Below are positions 1-6,772 of a stretch of 8,055 nucleotides of DNA, in pieces (the first letter of the stretch is position 1; each line of letters begins with the position of its first letter). The position numbers and the translations under genes were made by a program. The notes beneath the pieces are model-generated. The model was not told the origin of the DNA, did no database searches, and saw nothing but the letters and a program-made list of their open reading frames with translations. Source of the stretch: JAMCXS01 sp046705545 (GTDB taxonomy: Bacteria; Acidobacteriota; Terriglobia; UBA7540); contig JBJKQF010000054.1 of NCBI GenBank assembly GCA_046705545.1, positions 1 through 8,055 on the forward strand. Reading direction: 5' to 3'.

Positions 1-272
1 TCGGCCAGAGGGCGGGAGCGGAAGTGGCGGAGGTTTACGTGGGCGATCCCTCGGCAACGGTGCCGCGTCCGGCGAAGGAGCTGAAGGGATTTGAGCGCGT
101 GATGCTGAAGCCGGGGGAGACGAAGCAGGTATCGGTCACGCTCGACCGGCGATCGCTAGCTTATTGGAGCGTCAAATCCAACGGCTGGAAAGTGGACCCG
201 GGGAAATTCATGGTTTACGTCGGCGACTCTTCAGAACACTTGCCCCTCCAAAAGGAGTTGACCGTCCGCTAG
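1..272 (+). CDS. Beta-glucosidase, glycoside hydrolase family 3, C-terminal fragment (5' end outside window)
   Basis: The reading frame is open from the left edge (first full codon at base 3) to a TAG at 270-272, giving about 89 residues. The visible part matches the fibronectin-III-like domain that closes most GH3 beta-glucosidases and beta-xylosidases: an opening strand of the type GAEVAEVYVGD, then LKGFERVMLKPGETKQV, then a strand ending in SLAYW, and the closing pattern WKVDPGKFMVYVGDSSEHLPL. In known GH3 enzymes this domain packs against the catalytic domains, which lie upstream and cannot be seen, so substrate and signal peptide are unknown. A GTG at base 24 could be read as a start, but homology continues upstream of it, so the gene is cut by the window edge and not a short protein. 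The family call is firm; the exact activity is not. Confidence 0.88.
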   Translation, partial: GQRAGAEVAEVYVGDPSATVPRPAKELKGFERVMLKPGETKQVSVTLDRRSLAYWSVKSNGWKVDPGKFMVYVGDSSEHLPLQKELTVR

Positions 273-289
273 GGACTTGGCCTCCCTGG
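269..289 (+). other. Stem-loop overlapping the stop codon of the GH3 gene
   Basis: AGGGA (271-275) pairs with TCCCT (283-287) around a 7-base loop. A wobble pair and a C-G pair extend the stem outward to 269-289. No T-run follows, so this is not a classical intrinsic terminator, though it could mark or stabilise the 3' end of the GH3 transcript. The pairing is seen; the role is a guess. Confidence 0.22.
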
Positions 290-310
290 GTATGGATCAA
301 AGAAACGACG

Positions 311-339
311 GTGAAAAATGAGGTTTAAAGGTGTAGAAT
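311..339 (+). promoter_or_regulatory. Possible sigma-70-type promoter for the PhyH gene
   Basis: GTGAAA (311-316) and TAGAAT (334-339) are separated by 17 bases, the optimal spacing for a housekeeping sigma factor. The -10 element matches the consensus at five of six positions and the -35 at four of six. A start site near 346 would leave a leader of about 47 bases before the ATG at 393. This is a motif match only; the PhyH gene could also be read through from the GH3 gene. Confidence 0.25.
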
Positions 340-392
340 CGGTGGCACTGGGGTAAAACGAATTTCAAATCATCAATTGCTGGGGATTGAAG

Positions 393-1256
393 ATGCTGAC
401 AAAAGAAGAGGTTGAGCAGTTTAACCGCGAGGGATATACGGTTCATCCTGGTTTCTTGAGCGCGGATGAGGTGAACGCGCTGCTAAAGGATATCGATCGA
501 CTCTCTGAAGGGAACACTCTTGCCAAACACGACAAGACCCGCATGGAGATGGAGCCTAAGCAGGCGGCTGATGGGACGCGCGTTCGGCGGATCTATGAGC
601 CCTGCACGCACTATCCGCTGTTTCGGAAGCTTTCGGATTCCGATAAGTTGCTGGATTCTGTGGCGCAGTTACTGGGCCCTGACCTCACCTTCCACTACAG
701 CAAAATTAATATGAAGCCGCCGGCCATCGGATCGGTCGTCGAGTGGCACCAGGATCTCTCCTATTATCCTCTGACCAACCGCGACTCGCTGGCGATTCTC
801 TTCTACCTGGACGATGCCGATGTTTCCAACGGGTGCTTGACCGTCATCCCGGGCCGGCATCAAGGCCGCCTGATGGACCATATGCGGGACGGGTTGTTCC
901 AAGGCAAAGTTACGGAGCCGGTGGACACTTCGCTGGGTGTTCCAGCGGAGGGCAAGGCGGGAGCCGCAATCTTCATGCACGCGATGACTCCCCATTCCTC
1001 CACCACCAACACTTCGAGCCGCTGGCGTCGAACGCTGATTCTCAGTTACCGGGCCGCGGACGCCTTCCCGATTTATTGCGGCGAGTCCATGAAAAACACC
1101 GAGCTGCATTCAAGGCACGCACGCGGCAAACAATCTCTGGTTGCCCGTTTTACCTTCACCGAGTTTCCGATGCCTTTGCGCCCGGAGGCCACCGTATCTC
1201 TTTACGAGCTTCAGGACTTGGCACGGAAAGAAGACGAAGCGCGGCGAATCGCCTAG
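393..1256 (+). CDS. Phytanoyl-CoA dioxygenase (PhyH) family Fe(II)/2-oxoglutarate-dependent oxygenase
   Basis: This 287-residue protein is a cupin-fold oxygenase of the PhyH family, which uses Fe(II), O2 and 2-oxoglutarate to hydroxylate small molecules. The opening, LTKEEVEQFNREGYTVHPGFLS, is the usual PhyH start. The iron-binding triad is present: H119 and D121 in VEWHQDLSYYP, and the distal H201 in HAMTPHSSTTN. Arginines at 210-213 (RWRR, before TLILSYR) are in place to bind the 2-oxoglutarate carboxylate. The core strand FYLDDADVSNGCLTVIPGRH (about 137-156) is typical. No signal peptide is seen, so it is cytoplasmic. I chose the ATG at 393 because GGGGA (382-386) lies six bases upstream; a TTG two codons earlier overlaps that site. 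The substrate cannot be read from the sequence. Bacterial PhyH proteins are often found in secondary-metabolite and sugar catabolic loci, which fits the glycosidase genes on either side. Its 3' end faces the next gene. Confidence 0.88.
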   Translation: MLTKEEVEQFNREGYTVHPGFLSADEVNALLKDIDRLSEGNTLAKHDKTRMEMEPKQAADGTRVRRIYEPCTHYPLFRKLSDSDKLLDSVAQLLGPDLTFHYSKINMKPPAIGSVVEWHQDLSYYPLTNRDSLAILFYLDDADVSNGCLTVIPGRHQGRLMDHMRDGLFQGKVTEPVDTSLGVPAEGKAGAAIFMHAMTPHSSTTNTSSRWRRTLILSYRAADAFPIYCGESMKNTELHSRHARGKQSLVARFTFTEFPMPLRPEATVSLYELQDLARKEDEARRIA

Positions 1257-1311
1257 CGGCTGGTGCCGTTGGCCTTTTCAAGGGCCTTCAAACTTAAGGC
1301 ACAGTGTGAGA

Positions 1312-1343
1312 AAACCTCTGCCGAGGAGAGAGACAGAGGGTTT
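1312..1343. terminator. Possible bidirectional terminator between two convergent genes
   Basis: AAACCTCTG (1312-1320) and CAGAGGGTTT (1334-1343) form an imperfect inverted repeat (one bulged G) around a 13-base loop. On the minus strand the hairpin is followed by TTTTCTC, and on the plus strand by GTTTAC, so it could end transcripts from both sides. It overlaps the stop codon of the minus-strand gene (1342-1344). The T-runs are short and the loop is large, so strength is uncertain. Confidence 0.35.
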
Positions 1344-3909
1344 ACAGAGTAAATTTGATCTTCAGGTGTTGCGGAGTGGACCCCTGGTCCACTCCGTCTG
1401 CAATAGTCCAGCAGGTTTTAGAATAGTTCCCGTCATCAATTCTGCTGCCGCGCACTTCGATTTCGCACGGAATAAACCACGATCCTTCGTCTCCTGTCAT
1501 GATCTCGACCGTTGTGGGAAGGCCCTGCTGGCGCTTAAGTTCAGATGTGAAGATGAACGTGCCGGCTTCTTCCTTTGATTCACTGATCCGTTTTCCGTTT
1601 GCCCTCACAGTGACAAAACCCGGAGCCCCCGCGTGCTTTCCTCGAACAAGCAGCTGGGCCTCGCAGAGCTGAGACGGGTCAGAGATCGATTCAGCGGTGG
1701 CCTGACGCGACGGCGGCCGTGAATTCCAAAGCGCTTGGCGGGGAGCGCTTGTGCCCTGATCCTCCGCTTGCAGCGTGGGCTCGGCGCCTTTACCCGCAAC
1801 CACCACCGAGGCTGTCAGATGACCGGGAAGCGTGATCTCGGCCACCCCTTGCTGATGCGATACCACCGCCCGATGGGGAGGGGAGTCCACGGAATGAACA
1901 TGCGCCCAGACTAGCTCTGCATGGTCGGGAACGCGGAGCCGCAGAACGGCCCGTTCCTCCTTGCCGTGAGTTCCGGTGGCAAAGTTTACGCGTGACGTGA
2001 TGGGTGCCACGTAATGGCCCTGGGCATTGGTAAATAGATTCACGTCGTTGGGGCCGGTGACCTTGACACAATGGGGCAACAGGACTTGCTCTTTCTTGTG
2101 CAATTGATTGAAGAGCGGCGTGTAAAGTTGCAGCAGGTCGGCGGCCCTTGGGCTGGGCCATTGCTGCGAAATCGGGAAGGTGTGGGCGATCATCTGTGGA
2201 AAGACAGCAAACTGCAAACGCATTTTCAGCTTGGCTTCAAAGGGCGTGAGGTCTTTTGCCGTGCGGTCAGGATGGGCCTCCACGGCCGCCTTCGTGACGC
2301 CCGTCTTGGGCCATACCGCCAGGTACGGATCGGGATATTCCCAGGCGGAGGCGGGCCGGAAGGGCGATACGTAACCCAATCCGCGCGGGAAATCGTATTC
2401 GTGGCAATACCCGTCCACGTCTTTGATGACTTCAACACGCCAGAACTGGTTGATATAAACACGCTGCCCGGCGGCATGGGCCATGCGGCAGGTTTCCTTG
2501 AGGACATAGGCGACCGGCGTGGCGAGGTTTTCCACCGGCTCTTTACCGATCATGCTGACGCCGTCCGCATGTGCATAGTCAAAGGTGCTGGCCCAGTCCA
2601 GGCGGTCGATGCAATAGCCGGCCAGTTGTGGCAGGCGCGTGATGTACCGGCGAAGCTGGTCCATGTTGTATGGGAAATATGAGTATTGCCGTCCGGGATT
2701 CACTACCTTGGTTCCTTGCCAACTGGTGATGGTGTGCCCCGGAGCATCCTGGACCAGACAATCCTGAAATTTCTCCTGGATAATGCGGTCGGCTTCTGCC
2801 TTGGTTCCTTCCTTGCCGCCGGGACCTCCGAATTCCGTGAAATTGAAATACCCGAAGGTGCCGATGCCATGAAGGTACATCTCCTGCATGAACGCGCGAA
2901 ACTGTGCTTCGCCGATCATTTGGTGAAGGTCCCACCACTTGGCATAAGTGTAGGGATACCATTCCTTCGCGGAAGGCATATAGTCACCGACAAACTTGAA
3001 CCAGAAGCTGGACCAGAGATAGCGTACGCCCTGCCGGGACATCTCTTCGAAGCTTGGGTGGTCCTGGATATGATGGTAGTAAAAGGCGCCTTCATATTCG
3101 CCGCGGGGCAACGGGGGCCTGAAATAATGCGGGAAGTCGGTGCTGTAGGCATGCAATACTGACCGGTAATCGGCCGGATGCGCATAGAAAACCATCGAGA
3201 GCTGTTTGGGCTTGCCCTCCCGGAAATCCCGATGTCCCAGATGGACCCGCACCCGCTCCTGATCGATCCATTCGAACTGAAGGTGGGGAATATTCTGATC
3301 CGGAGGAAGGGCCAGAGTGAACGCCTGGTCTGACTCCGAATTCCAGATGGAAATCAAGGGCAGGACGTAGTAGTGGCCGGTTTTCCACGCGCTCGCCGCA
3401 TAGGCGGTCGATTGGAAAGACGGGTATGCCTCCAAGGTCATGACGCCGCGCTCAGTGGGCGTGAAGACCTGGCTTCCCTTCGCCAGAGCCGGGAAGTCCA
3501 AGACGATTTCGTGCGCGCCTTCGCCCAGGTTGCCCTCGAAGGTCAAATCCCATCTCAAGCCGGATTCAGTGCGCGTCCAGCGCTCAGAGATCTTGACCGG
3601 AGATTTGCCGCGGTGTTTCTCCTTGACCGCCTTTCCGTTTGCGGGAACAACCGCAGTTGCAATCGGAACGGCGCTCGCTCCTGTGACTTCATTCCGAACC
3701 AGGATTGACACCGGTTTGGTCAGCCACGCGTGGCTTTTTGATTCCGCCCGGCTCTCGATCTGAAGGATCTGCCCGCTAGCCGCGTCAATGGTGCATTGGA
3801 TACCTTCCCCTCCCATTACCAAGGGCCCGGACTGCTTAGCTTGGGCAAGGCTGGTAAGCCCCGATGAAGCTACCACCAAAACGGTCTTGCCAAATTCTCT
3901 CCGGTTCAT
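1342..3909 (-). CDS. Tat-exported glycosidase-like protein of unknown family (855 residues)
   Basis: The N-terminus has a twin-arginine signal (NRREFGK at 2-8), a hydrophobic stretch, and a likely cleavage site after AQA at residue 24, so the protein is probably folded in the cytoplasm and exported. Residues about 30-260 look like a beta-sandwich of the kind that precedes the barrel in GH31/GH36/GH101-type enzymes. Residues about 270-610 are rich in aromatic patches (YLWSSFWFKF, YAKWWDL, FGYFNFTEF) and carry GYCIDRLDW (431-439), where D435 and D438 resemble a barrel-strand catalytic aspartate motif. H503-E504-Y505-D506 is a second acidic patch. Residues about 610-855 look like beta-rich accessory domains. 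I cannot name a CAZy family; a retaining alpha-glycosidase-like fold is inference. The start is the ATG that begins the Tat signal; GAAAGG just upstream is a weak ribosome site. It lies 52 bases downstream of the SDR gene on the same strand, probably in one operon with it. Confidence 0.72.
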   Translation of the reverse strand: MNRREFGKTVLVVASSGLTSLAQAKQSGPLVMGGEGIQCTIDAASGQILQIESRAESKSHAWLTKPVSILVRNEVTGASAVPIATAVVPANGKAVKEKHRGKSPVKISERWTRTESGLRWDLTFEGNLGEGAHEIVLDFPALAKGSQVFTPTERGVMTLEAYPSFQSTAYAASAWKTGHYYVLPLISIWNSESDQAFTLALPPDQNIPHLQFEWIDQERVRVHLGHRDFREGKPKQLSMVFYAHPADYRSVLHAYSTDFPHYFRPPLPRGEYEGAFYYHHIQDHPSFEEMSRQGVRYLWSSFWFKFVGDYMPSAKEWYPYTYAKWWDLHQMIGEAQFRAFMQEMYLHGIGTFGYFNFTEFGGPGGKEGTKAEADRIIQEKFQDCLVQDAPGHTITSWQGTKVVNPGRQYSYFPYNMDQLRRYITRLPQLAGYCIDRLDWASTFDYAHADGVSMIGKEPVENLATPVAYVLKETCRMAHAAGQRVYINQFWRVEVIKDVDGYCHEYDFPRGLGYVSPFRPASAWEYPDPYLAVWPKTGVTKAAVEAHPDRTAKDLTPFEAKLKMRLQFAVFPQMIAHTFPISQQWPSPRAADLLQLYTPLFNQLHKKEQVLLPHCVKVTGPNDVNLFTNAQGHYVAPITSRVNFATGTHGKEERAVLRLRVPDHAELVWAHVHSVDSPPHRAVVSHQQGVAEITLPGHLTASVVVAGKGAEPTLQAEDQGTSAPRQALWNSRPPSRQATAESISDPSQLCEAQLLVRGKHAGAPGFVTVRANGKRISESKEEAGTFIFTSELKRQQGLPTTVEIMTGDEGSWFIPCEIEVRGSRIDDGNYSKTCWTIADGVDQGSTPQHLKIKFTL

Positions 3910-3961
3910 TGCCTTTCACTGTTCCTTAAAGAATTTTGCCGCCTGAACTGCGCAGGGGCGC

Positions 3962-4735
3962 TCACCCGACCTTGGGAATGCTCGCTCCGAGATCGACGTG
4001 AATCACCTGGCCATTCACGTCGTCCGCAAGCGGTGAGCAGAGCCACAGGAAGGTGTCCGCGATGGCCTCTGGGCGCACCATCCTCTTCAGCGGATTCACC
4101 CGGTTCACCATCGAATGGTAGGTTGCGTCTTCGTTATAGACCTTCAACTGGCTTCCTGTTGCTACGTGGCCGGGCGCCACGACGTTGAAGCGAATGTGCC
4201 GGTCGGCGTATTCCAACGCCAGGCACTTGGCGAACATCTCCACGGCCTGCTTGGCGGAAATGTAGGCGGAGAGACCCGGCCAGGGCAGGGAAGCGACCAA
4301 CGAGGAAGTATAAATTAACTGGCCGGCTGTTTCCCGCTTGACCCATTCGTCTAAGACGGAGCGCGTGAAGTAGGTTTGCCCGATAAAGTTGTAGTGCACG
4401 AGACGGTCAAATTCCTCCCGGGTTGTTGAGGAAAACGGATGCAGGGGGCAGCCGCCTGCGAGGCCGATCCCCACGTCGATGTGCGGAAATGTTTCAAAGA
4501 TGTCCTGAACCGCTCCCGAAACATTTTTGTGGTCCGTAACATCCATCACGGCGTAATGCCAGCCTGAGGCGAGCTTCCAACTGCTCACCCGCTCATGCGC
4601 CTCATCTTCAGCGAAAATGTCAGTCAAGGCTAGAACGGCCCCGGCCTCAGATAGGCGTTTGGCCGCAGCCTCCGCGATCGCGCCCAGCGCACCGGTGATG
4701 AGAATAGTCTTCCCACTCAGGTTGATCTCGACCAT
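3962..4735 (-). CDS. SDR-family NAD(P)-dependent oxidoreductase
   Basis: This 257-residue protein is a classical short-chain dehydrogenase/reductase, a cytoplasmic Rossmann enzyme that interconverts an alcohol and a ketone. Cofactor motif TGALGAIA lies at 14-21; both later glycines of the usual TGxxxGxG pattern are alanine here. D39 at the end of strand 2 suggests NAD(H) rather than NADP(H). MDV (64-66) and LAGG (92-95, replacing NNAG) follow. The catalytic set is N116, S145, Y158 and K162 (YISAK), and PG at 188-189 is conserved. Length is normal for the class. The ATG at 4735 is preceded by GGGAGGG with GGAGG five bases from the start, a strong ribosome site. It is probably the first gene of an operon with the exported glycosidase-like protein, which suggests that its substrate is a sugar, polyol or hydroxylated aglycone. 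The substrate itself cannot be read from the sequence. Confidence 0.9.
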   Translation of the reverse strand: MVEINLSGKTILITGALGAIAEAAAKRLSEAGAVLALTDIFAEDEAHERVSSWKLASGWHYAVMDVTDHKNVSGAVQDIFETFPHIDVGIGLAGGCPLHPFSSTTREEFDRLVHYNFIGQTYFTRSVLDEWVKRETAGQLIYTSSLVASLPWPGLSAYISAKQAVEMFAKCLALEYADRHIRFNVVAPGHVATGSQLKVYNEDATYHSMVNRVNPLKRMVRPEAIADTFLWLCSPLADDVNGQVIHVDLGASIPKVG

Positions 4736-4756
4736 AGCGCCCTCCCAATTGATGCC

Positions 4757-4788
4757 AGGATATTATCCTTTGGACGAACTGGATTCAA
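4757..4788 (-). promoter_or_regulatory. Possible promoter and overlapping palindrome upstream of the SDR gene
   Basis: On the minus strand, GATAAT (4762-4767) matches the -10 consensus at five of six positions, and TTGAAT (4783-4788) lies 15 bases upstream, a slightly short spacing. The -10 sits inside a perfect inverted repeat, AGGATA-T-TATCCT (4757-4769), which could be a repressor site blocking polymerase. The leader would be about 20 bases. The motifs are seen; the function is inferred. Confidence 0.35.
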
Positions 4789-4847
4789 CTGCTTCCGGCT
4801 GAAATGGGGCATAAAGATTTGCTGGACACTGAGAGCGGATTCAGCGC

Positions 4848-4865
4848 ATTTGCGAAGCTGCAAAT
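4848..4865. repeat. Inverted repeat in the divergent SDR / methyltransferase intergenic region
   Basis: ATTTGC (4848-4853) and GCAAAT (4860-4865) are perfect inverted arms around GAAGCT. The repeat lies between two divergent genes, upstream of the -10 element proposed for the methyltransferase, so it could be a transcription factor site. A six-base-arm repeat can also arise by chance in a region this size. Confidence 0.25.
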
Positions 4866-4918
4866 CCGTTCCACTCTCGCCCGTGGCGGAGTTAGACTTA
4901 GAGGGCAGGCATTCAGGA

Positions 4919-4924
4919 TATAAA
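4919..4924 (+). promoter_or_regulatory. Possible -10 element for the methyltransferase gene
   Basis: TATAAA (4919-4924) matches the -10 consensus at five of six positions and stands about 30 bases before the ATG at 4955. No good -35 is found at 16-18 bases; TTAGAC (4892-4897) is too far away. A short inverted repeat, GTTGC (4928-4932) and GCAAC (4938-4942), lies between this box and the ribosome site. Confidence 0.3.
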
Positions 4925-4954
4925 GTTGTTGCTTGCAGCAACGCAGGAGGGCTG

Positions 4955-5617
4955 ATGAGAAGGCGCTGGAAGGCGGTCGGGCAGGTTCTGATTCCATTCT
5001 TGTTTGCAACGTTCACTTCAGCACAAGTAGCGCACCAGCGGCAGCATCCGCCGCACAACCTCAACAAATATATCGAGGATCTGGAAGATCCCAGCCGCAA
5101 CCAGTGGCAGCAGCCCGAGAAGGTCATCCAAGTGTTGAAAATCAGGCCGGGGGAGACGATCGCGGATGTGGGCTCAGGGCCGGGTTATTTCACTTTGCGT
5201 TTTGCCCGTGCTGTAGGACCGCGGGGCAAAGTATTCGCCGTCGATATTTCACCCGGGATGCTGGCCTACCTGCGGAAGCAGGCCAGCGCCGCGCGGCTTA
5301 CGAATATCAAACCAGTCCTTGCAAAGCCGGACAATCCCGAACTCCCCGCAAATTCGGTTGATATGATCTTTATCTGCGACACGCTTCACCATATATCCAA
5401 CCGGGAGCAGTATTTCCCGCTGCTAATGCACGCCCTGAAGCCCGGCGGGCAACTGGTGAACATCGATTTCTACAAGCGGAAGCTGCCGCTGGGCCCGCCC
5501 GAGCACATGAAGATCGCCAAGCCGGAAATGATCAAGGAAGCGGAAGTCGCCGGTTTTCACTTGGTCAAGGAGTTTGGCTTCCTCGAATACCAGTACTTCT
5601 TGGTGTTTGAGCGTTGA
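4955..5617 (+). CDS. Class I SAM-dependent methyltransferase with a Sec signal peptide
   Basis: The 220-residue product begins with a clear signal peptide: basic RRRWK at 2-6, hydrophobic VLIPFLFATF (11-20), and a likely cleavage after TSA (23). A His/Pro-rich linker follows, then a Rossmann methyltransferase domain. Motif I, DVGSGPGYF, is at 71-79; D98 in AVDIS is the acidic residue expected to bind the SAM ribose; CDTLHHIS (141-148) is the motif IV region; and LKPGGQL (161-167) is the usual post-motif. The segment DPSRNQWQQPEKVI before motif I recalls a family of similar signal-bearing methyltransferases found in several environmental phyla. The start is the ATG at 4955, since AGGAGG (4945-4950) sits four bases upstream; the frame extends back to a TTG at 4850 but without a ribosome site. 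Target and function are unknown. Export is odd because SAM is not known to be available outside the cytoplasm; the hydrophobic segment may instead act as a membrane anchor. Confidence 0.85.
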   Translation: MRRRWKAVGQVLIPFLFATFTSAQVAHQRQHPPHNLNKYIEDLEDPSRNQWQQPEKVIQVLKIRPGETIADVGSGPGYFTLRFARAVGPRGKVFAVDISPGMLAYLRKQASAARLTNIKPVLAKPDNPELPANSVDMIFICDTLHHISNREQYFPLLMHALKPGGQLVNIDFYKRKLPLGPPEHMKIAKPEMIKEAEVAGFHLVKEFGFLEYQYFLVFER

Positions 5618-5662
5618 GGGCTATTTGAAGTCCGGCGGCGGAAGCAGCCCACCGGGGAACCG

Positions 5663-6508
5663 TTACAGTGATTCGGCAACGCAACGAGAAAAGGCTTCGG
5701 CGAGCCGCCGGGTGACGGGGCCGGGCGCCTGCGAGATCGGCTGCGTTTGGATGTGGGAAACGGGCTGGACCTCCCGGGTGGTGGAAGTGAGGAACACCTC
5801 ATCCGCCGTGAGCAGATCCTGAAGGGTAATCGGAACTTCCTCGACGTTCACTGCTAGTTCGCCGGCAATTTCCAACAACACTCCCCGGGTAACGCCCGCA
5901 AGACACCCTGATGAAAGGGGCGGGGTCACCACTTTGCCTCCGCGCACGGCAAAAATGTTTGCCGCCGTGCACTCGGCCGCTTCGCCGCGCTCGTTGAGCA
6001 GAATGACCTCGTCGAAGCCTTCACGCACGGCTTGATCGAGCGCCCAGACGTTTTGCAGCCAGGACGTTACTTTGACGCCGGCAAGCGGATGGGCGGCTTG
6101 GCGGGCGTTCTCCAGAACTCCCAGACGCGCAGACCCTTTGCGTTGCAGCAAATCCGCCGTGCAAAGGAGGGAATCTACGTCCGGCATCGGCTCCTCGCTC
6201 ACCCAGTAGCCGATTTTGTTGTAGATCAGATAGACGCGCGCGCACCCTTCGCGGACTTGGTTGATTCGGATTAATTCCGTTAGCTGTTGGCGAACAGACT
6301 CGGGGCTGCAACCGAGAGGCAGGTTGACCCGGCTCGCGTCGGTGGCAAGGCGCTTCCAGTGGCGGCCGAATCCGAACGGCTTGCCATCATAAATCCGTAG
6401 GGTCGTAAAGAGCGCCCAGCCGTTCAGCAGCCCTGCTTGGCCCGGGGAGAGGCGAACCTCTTCCATGGGGGCGAAACGGCCGTTATGGCATACAAATTTG
6501 TGCAGCAT
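5663..6508 (-). CDS. Aminotransferase class IV (branched-chain / D-amino-acid / aminodeoxychorismate lyase-like)
   Basis: This 281-residue cytoplasmic protein is a fold-type IV PLP enzyme. Signs are GLLNGWALFTTLRIYDGKPF (26-45, the substrate-entry strand; relatives often have G-x-G-x-FETLR here), RHWKRL (49-54), the Schiff-base lysine K146 in GVKVTSWLQNV, then GFDEVILLNERGEAAE (164-179) with E179 placed to contact the pyridine nitrogen, TAANIF (181-186), and LTSTTREVQPV (240-250), a phosphate and substrate loop. Length is typical. The family includes IlvE, D-alanine aminotransferase and PabC (4-amino-4-deoxychorismate lyase); motifs visible here do not separate them, and many such acidobacterial-type proteins remain unspecified, so I give no symbol. 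The ATG at 6508 has a weak ribosome site (GGAA). Its 3' end faces the methyltransferase gene with a 45-base gap, so the two are separate transcription units. Confidence 0.87.
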   Translation of the reverse strand: MLHKFVCHNGRFAPMEEVRLSPGQAGLLNGWALFTTLRIYDGKPFGFGRHWKRLATDASRVNLPLGCSPESVRQQLTELIRINQVREGCARVYLIYNKIGYWVSEEPMPDVDSLLCTADLLQRKGSARLGVLENARQAAHPLAGVKVTSWLQNVWALDQAVREGFDEVILLNERGEAAECTAANIFAVRGGKVVTPPLSSGCLAGVTRGVLLEIAGELAVNVEEVPITLQDLLTADEVFLTSTTREVQPVSHIQTQPISQAPGPVTRRLAEAFSRCVAESL

Positions 6509-6552
6509 AGGGTTCCAATCCGTAGGTTCTTGCCTTCTTACTTGAACGCACC

Positions 6553-6582
6553 ATATTGACTGTGCAGCGAGCAGGGTGTCAA
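6553..6582 (-). promoter_or_regulatory. Possible promoter for the class IV aminotransferase gene
   Basis: On the minus strand a perfect -35 hexamer TTGACA (6577-6582) is followed after 18 bases by CAATAT (6553-6558), a weak -10. The start site would lie near 6546, leaving a leader of about 40 bases before the ATG at 6508. The -35 match and position are good; the -10 is poor. Confidence 0.38.
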
Positions 6583-6612
6583 GCCTCTACTAAAAGCTCC
6601 TGCTCTCTGGTG

Positions 6613-6638
6613 TCGCCACTTGGCGAACGAGCCGGCTC
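6613..6638. repeat. Two adjacent palindromes in the divergent aminotransferase / phosphoesterase intergenic region
   Basis: TCGCCA-CT-TGGCGA (6613-6626) is a perfect inverted repeat with a two-base centre. Two bases later comes GAGCCGGCTC (6629-6638), a perfect ten-base palindrome. Both lie between divergently transcribed genes, where transcription factor sites are expected. No regulator gene is visible nearby. Nothing else convincing is seen in the rest of this roughly 260-base gap apart from the aminotransferase promoter. Confidence 0.28.
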
Positions 6639-6772
6639 ATATCCTTTCAGCGGCATGACGAACAATAATTTGGCATTAGTTCGGCGATTTCAGCTTCTAT
6701 AGGTTCAGGGAAGCACGCTGCCGCTGGCGCTTTGCTCGGAGCGTTGATGTCATGGGCGGGGGAGAGTACGGA

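Noticed and set aside
669..1109. 146-codon minus-strand frame, and the 184-codon plus frame at 743-1297
   Set aside because: Both overlap the PhyH gene, whose iron ligands and family motifs are intact; these frames show no family features.
2071..2682. 203-codon open frame on the plus strand
   Set aside because: It is fully antisense to the 855-residue exported protein, has no recognisable domain, and its composition is that of a shadow frame in GC-rich DNA.
4717..5127. 136-codon minus-strand frame across the SDR / methyltransferase intergenic region
   Set aside because: It overlaps the starts of two well-supported genes and their ribosome sites and has no recognisable motif.
5618..5650. GGGCT (5618-5622) and AGCCC (5646-5650) as a terminator hairpin between convergent genes
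   Set aside because: Five-base arms with a 23-base loop and no T-run are too weak to call.
6670..6700. TTGGCA and TTCTAT as a promoter for the phosphoesterase gene
   Set aside because: The 19-base spacing is long and the -10 matches at only about three positions.
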